Source: Paracoccus maritimus
GTDB lineage: Bacteria > Pseudomonadota > Alphaproteobacteria > Rhodobacterales > Rhodobacteraceae
Length of the DNA stretch: 64,000 nucleotides
NCBI RefSeq assembly: GCF_025195095.1
Contig: NZ_JANAVZ010000004.1
Location: forward strand, 248,001 to 312,000
Reading direction: 5' to 3'
Shown here: piece by piece, positions 60,618 through 64,000 of the stretch
How positions within the stretch are numbered: the stretch's first letter is position 1
Layout: every line of letters begins with the position of its first letter
The notes under the pieces: model-generated
What the model saw: only the letters and a program-made list of their open reading frames with translations
Told to the model about the DNA's origin: nothing
Databases searched by the model: none
Program-made: the position numbers and the translations under genes

Positions 60618-60643
60618 CCGCCCCCGCGCCTGCGGAGGCGGCA
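60618..60643 (-). terminator. Intercistronic hairpin between binding protein and permease
   Basis: GCCGCCCCCGC at 60618-60628 pairs with GCGGAGGCGGC at 60633-60643, an 11-bp stem with one G-U pair and a GCCT loop. It sits between the abundant binding-protein gene and the permease genes, the usual place for an mRNA-stabilising or attenuating fold. Confidence 0.55.
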
Positions 60644-60651
60644 GGATCAGA

Positions 60652-61734
60652 TCACGAACCGGCCAGCCAGCTGTTGAAGCGTTCGGTCAGCTCGGCGTCG
60701 TGGTCGGCCCAGAATTCCGGGTCGTCCATCACCGCAGAGGTCATGTGATCCGGGTTGGTGGGCATGTGCGGCGCCATCTCGGTCTCGCCGTCCTGATACA
60801 TGCCAACCAGCGCGGCCGAGGATTTGCGCGCCGGTCCATAGGCGATATATTTCGCCTGATCAGCAAGACGCTGGGTATCGGTGGCGAATTTCAGGTACTC
60901 CATCGCCGCCTCGGGGTTGGGCGAATCCTTCGGGATCACGAACATGTCCAGATCCATGTACTGGCCGTCCCAGATGATCTTGAAGGGCTTGCCCTCGGCC
61001 ACCATCGCGTCGAAGAACCGACCGTTATACCCGGTCGCCATCGTGACCTCACCATCGGCCAGCAGCTGCACGGGTTGCGCACCTGCTTCCCACCAGACAA
61101 CCTCGTCCTTGATCGTGTCCAGTTTCGCAAAGGCCTGATCGACGCCCTCATCCGAGCCCAGCTTGTCATAGATCTCGTCCGCGGGCACGCCGTCGGCGAT
61201 CAGCGCCAGATACAGGGTGCGCTTGGGGTTCTTGGGCAGGCCGCGCTTGCCGGGGAACGCCTCGAGATCGAAGAAGTCGGCGGCGGTCGATGGCGGATTG
61301 TCCGCGAACTTGGTCTCGTCGAAGGCGATGACCGTGCCCCAGAAGATGTTCGCAACGGCGCAGTCCAGCAAGGCGCCGTCAAGGAAATCTTCCTCGGCCG
61401 GGGTGCCGTCCGGGGCGGCCGGCAGGACCGCCGGATCGATCTCGACCAGCGCGCCTTCGTCGCAAAGACGGATGGCGTCGGACACTTCGACATCGAACAC
61501 GTCGCCGCTGATGTTCCTGGCCTCGACCTGCGCCTTCAATGGCGTGGCGGGGTTGTCGGCGGCGATCATATTCACCTTGATGCCGGTCTGTTCCGTGAAG
61601 GGCGCATTATACGCCTCGACCTGCGAACGTTCATACGCGCCCCCCCAGGACACGACATTGACCTCGCCTTCGGCGGCAACTGCTGCCGACGCAAGACCCG
61701 CGATCGCGGTGGTCAGAATAAGGGTCTTTTTCAA
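60652..61734 (-). CDS. ABC transporter substrate-binding protein, PotD type (copy 1)
   Basis: A 360-residue periplasmic protein. The signal peptide (1-20) ends in AAVAA. The mature protein is the PotD/extracellular solute-binding group 1 type (VNVVSWGGAYERSQVEAYNAPF, FGWDDNP-like linkers absent, WWEAGAQPVQLLADGEV, FKIIWDGQYMDLD). It closely resembles the next two genes. A polyamine or related cation is the likely ligand, inferred from the family. Leads directly to the permeases. Confidence 0.9.
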   Translation of the reverse strand: MKKTLILTTAIAGLASAAVAAEGEVNVVSWGGAYERSQVEAYNAPFTEQTGIKVNMIAADNPATPLKAQVEARNISGDVFDVEVSDAIRLCDEGALVEIDPAVLPAAPDGTPAEEDFLDGALLDCAVANIFWGTVIAFDETKFADNPPSTAADFFDLEAFPGKRGLPKNPKRTLYLALIADGVPADEIYDKLGSDEGVDQAFAKLDTIKDEVVWWEAGAQPVQLLADGEVTMATGYNGRFFDAMVAEGKPFKIIWDGQYMDLDMFVIPKDSPNPEAAMEYLKFATDTQRLADQAKYIAYGPARKSSAALVGMYQDGETEMAPHMPTNPDHMTSAVMDDPEFWADHDAELTERFNSWLAGS

Positions 61735-61780
61735 GATTTTCTCCCGTTGGATATTGCGGCTTTCGGCCGTCTCGTTGCTT

Positions 61781-61794
61781 GCCCGTGTTCGGGC
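61781..61794 (-). terminator. Short hairpin between binding-protein genes
   Basis: GCCCG at 61781-61785 pairs with CGGGC at 61790-61794 around TGTT, in the spacer between copies 1 and 2 of the binding protein. It is weak but lies where an intercistronic fold would. Confidence 0.3.
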
Positions 61795-61830
61795 CGGCGG
61801 ACGCGACCCTCGCCGCGCCCGCCGCTTTCC

Positions 61831-62901
61831 TCAGCCGGCAAGCCAGCTGTTGAAACGCTCATTCAACTCGGCATCGCGATCGACCCAGAAATCCAGATTT
61901 GATCCAAGCGCGTTGGTCATGTTCGCCTCGGTCGTGGGCAGGTTCGGCCCCATCGGCTGATCGGTTCCTTCGATATTGCCGACCAGTGCGGCTGCCGAAC
62001 GACGCGGCGGACCATAGCTGATGAATTCGGCGGCACGCGCCTGCTGCTTCGATGCCGTCGAGAAGGCGACGAATTTTTTCGCTTCCTCAAGATTTGGCGC
62101 GCCCTTGGGCATCACCCATCCTTCCATCTCGTAGATCTGACCATCCCAGATGATCTTGAAGGGCTTGCCCTCGCCATGCGCCGCGTTGAAGATCCGGCCG
62201 TTGAACGCATAGGCCATGGACACTTCTCCATCTGCCAGCAGTTGCGGTGGCTGGGCACCGGCCTCCCACCAGATCACGCTGTCCTTGATCTCGTCCAGCT
62301 TCGCAAAGGCCTGATCGACGCCTTCAGCCGTTTCCAGCACCTCATAAACCTGATCGGCGGGCACGCCGTCGGCCATCAGTGCCAGTTCCAGATTGAACTT
62401 GGCGCCCTTGCGCATGGTGCGTTTGCCGGGGAACTTCTCCAGATCGAAGAAATCCGCAGGTCCGGCGGGCTTTGCATCGGTGAACCTGGTATCATCATAG
62501 GCCAGCACCATCGAATAGACATCGGTGCCGACGAAACAGTCGGTGATCGCGCCATCGATGAAATCCTCTTCAGCAGGGGTTCCATCGGGTGCCGGTTCCA
62601 GCATCGACACATCGATCATCTCGACCAGCCCCTCATCGCACAGCCGCACCGCGTCGGCATATTCGACCGAGGCCACGTCAGCCGTGACATTGCCCGCTTC
62701 GACCATCGCCTTGATCGGCGTGGCGGGATTGTCGGCGTCCGCCATGTTCACCTTGATGCCGGTTTCGGCCTCGAACGGCTTGGCATAGGCTTCCAGGTGG
62801 CTGTTGCCATAGGCACCGCCCCAGGACAGCAGGTTGACATCGGCAAGTACCGGCGACGCCACAAGGCCAAGCGCGGTGGTCAGTATCAGGGTTCGGGTCA
62901 T
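61831..62901 (-). CDS. ABC transporter substrate-binding protein, PotD type (copy 2)
   Basis: A 356-residue periplasmic binding protein, a close paralogue of the flanking genes: signal peptide ending PVLA, then NLLSWGGAYGNSHLEAYAKPFEAETG, LCDEGLVEMID, WWEAGAQPPQLLADGEV and PFKIIWDGQIYEMEGWVMPK. The start is ATG 62901 (MTRTLILTT), at the beginning of the signal sequence. It may bind a different substrate from copy 1 or serve the same permeases. Confidence 0.9.
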   Translation of the reverse strand: MTRTLILTTALGLVASPVLADVNLLSWGGAYGNSHLEAYAKPFEAETGIKVNMADADNPATPIKAMVEAGNVTADVASVEYADAVRLCDEGLVEMIDVSMLEPAPDGTPAEEDFIDGAITDCFVGTDVYSMVLAYDDTRFTDAKPAGPADFFDLEKFPGKRTMRKGAKFNLELALMADGVPADQVYEVLETAEGVDQAFAKLDEIKDSVIWWEAGAQPPQLLADGEVSMAYAFNGRIFNAAHGEGKPFKIIWDGQIYEMEGWVMPKGAPNLEEAKKFVAFSTASKQQARAAEFISYGPPRRSAAALVGNIEGTDQPMGPNLPTTEANMTNALGSNLDFWVDRDAELNERFNSWLAG

Positions 62902-62996
62902 CGCTTTCTCCAACTGCACGATTCTCGCGGCGCCTTGGCCGTCATTCTTGGCCCTTGCGGGCAAGCGTCGCCGAACCCGAAGGCCCGGCGAAGAAA

Positions 62997-64000
62997 TCAG
63001 GAGGCCAGCCAGGCCGCAAAGCGTTCATTCAGCTGCGACATGTTGTCGACCCAGAAATCGTTGTCGAACGCCAGCGCGTTGCCCATGTTCTCGGGCGAGG
63101 TTGGCAGGTTCGGCGGCATCGGAATATCGGTGTCCTTGTAGTTCCCGACCAGGGGCGCCGAACTCTTGCGCGGCGGGCCATAGCTGATCTGCATGGACGC
63201 GCGCGCCAGCGATTCCGCGCTGGTCGAGAACTTGAGATATTCCATCGCATTCTCGGGGTTCGGGCCGTCGATCGGCATGACCCAGCCTTCCATCTCGTAG
63301 ATCTGGCCGTCCCAGATGATCTTGAAGGGCTTGCCCTCGTCCACGGCGGCGTTGAAGATGCGGCCGTTATAGGCCTGCGTCATCACCACCTCGCCATCGG
63401 CCAGCAATTGCGGAGGCTGGGCGCCCGCATCCCAGAAAATCGCGTGTGGCTTGATCGTGTCCAACTTGGCGAAAGCGCGATCCAGTCCCTCGGGCGTCGA
63501 GAGAACCTCGTACACCTCATCCGCGGGAACACCGTCGGCCATCAGCGCCATTTCCATGTTGAAGCGCGGCTCCTTCAGTACTCCGCGCTTGCCGGGATAG
63601 GCCTCGACATCGAAGAAATCAGCGATGCTGGAGGGCGGATTGTCAGGAAAACGGCTTTCGTCATAGGCGACGATCGTCGCATAAACATCCGTTGCGACAA
63701 AGCAATCCGACAGCCCGCCTTCCAGAAAATCTTCCTCGGCCGAGGTTCCGTCGGCGGCAGGCAGCAGATCGGCGGGGTCGATTTCCTGCAACATCCCTTC
63801 GTCGCACAAACGGGTCGCATCGGAATAGCCGATGCTGGCCACATCGGTGCTGACATTGCCTGCCTGCACCTGCGCCTTCACCGGCGTTGCCGGATTGTCG
63901 ACATCGGTCATGTTGACCTTGATGCCCGTCTCGGCTTCGAATGGCTTGTTGTAGGCATCGATCTGAGACTGAGAGTAAGCCCCACCCCAAGACATGACTT
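62997..64000 (-). CDS. ABC transporter substrate-binding protein, PotD type (copy 3, 5' truncated)
   Basis: At least 333 residues of a third paralogue, cut by the right edge. The frame reads from the edge as V-MSWGGAYSQSQIDAYNKPF, where copies 1 and 2 have NVVSWGG and NLLSWGG, so the first ATG seen is internal and the signal peptide lies outside. The rest has LCDEGMLQEIDPADL, DAGAQPPQLLADGEV and FKIIWDGQIYEMEGWVMPI. The importer ATPase is probably further upstream. Confidence 0.9.
   Translation of the reverse strand, partial: VMSWGGAYSQSQIDAYNKPFEAETGIKVNMTDVDNPATPVKAQVQAGNVSTDVASIGYSDATRLCDEGMLQEIDPADLLPAADGTSAEEDFLEGGLSDCFVATDVYATIVAYDESRFPDNPPSSIADFFDVEAYPGKRGVLKEPRFNMEMALMADGVPADEVYEVLSTPEGLDRAFAKLDTIKPHAIFWDAGAQPPQLLADGEVVMTQAYNGRIFNAAVDEGKPFKIIWDGQIYEMEGWVMPIDGPNPENAMEYLKFSTSAESLARASMQISYGPPRKSSAPLVGNYKDTDIPMPPNLPTSPENMGNALAFDNDFWVDNMSQLNERFAAWLAS

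Noticed and set aside
1..64000. Insertion sequences, prophage genes or CRISPR arrays
   Set aside because: No transposase, integrase, phage structural gene or regularly spaced repeats were seen; the only direct repeats are the 14-mer at 5529-5556 and the tRNA-Phe fragment.

Overview
The window is high-GC DNA with the dense, overlapping operons and gene order of an alphaproteobacterium of the Rhodobacterales, most likely Paracoccus or a close relative. Supporting signs are the trpC-moaC-moeA-lexA order, a GAAC-N7-GAAC LexA box, the infA-maf-rng-yacG-tRNA-Phe run, the DUF2849-cysI-cysH-DUF934-fpr sulfur cluster and a Hint-domain protein typical of the order. This is chromosomal backbone: I see no insertion sequence, prophage or CRISPR array. 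The genus is an inference from gene order, not a database match.

Layout. 1-14 kb: tail of an unknown gene, Hint protein, lpdA, an MFS transporter, queA, bfd-bfr iron storage, gph, glmU-glmS (UDP-GlcNAc supply), a GST, parE and an unknown membrane protein. 14-26 kb: cytochrome c lipoprotein, lolC-lolD, trpC-moaC-moeA, lexA, hemC/hemE/hemF with a DMT transporter, a small lipoprotein and an SDR-methyltransferase pair. 26-33 kb: clpS, a D,D-carboxypeptidase with SPOR domain, tRNA-Tyr, rlmB, a YHS protein, a structured intergenic region that may encode a small RNA, a CoA-binding protein and a large charged OmpA-like protein.

33-41 kb: assimilatory sulfate/sulfite reduction operon with ferredoxin-NADP reductase and a divergent Lrp/AsnC regulator (an Lrp-like box lies between them), a degenerate tRNA-Phe 3' half beside the intact tRNA-Phe, then yacG, rng, maf and infA. 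41-47 kb: a signalling cluster of an orphan FliM-like protein, a symporter-type sensor kinase, a small membrane protein, a stand-alone CheY-like receiver and an HTH regulator with a ScfR-type tail and a kinase-like helical hairpin in its middle. 47-50 kb: tatABC followed by a DUF815 ATPase, then divergent marC and a membrane aspartic protease. 50-55 kb: a TPP riboswitch followed by thiD-thiO-thiS-thiG-thiE-thiF. 55-64 kb: PhoD-like phosphatase, phospholipase D-like protein, and a polyamine-type ABC importer with two permeases and three tandem paralogous binding proteins, the last cut by the window end.

The most unusual content is the 40.6-46.7 kb signalling cluster, whose parts could form one phosphotransfer pathway ending on a FliM-like protein and a DHp-bearing transcription factor. 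Also notable are the structured intergenic region at 30.6-30.8 kb, the SDR lacking its catalytic lysine and the tRNA-Phe remnant.
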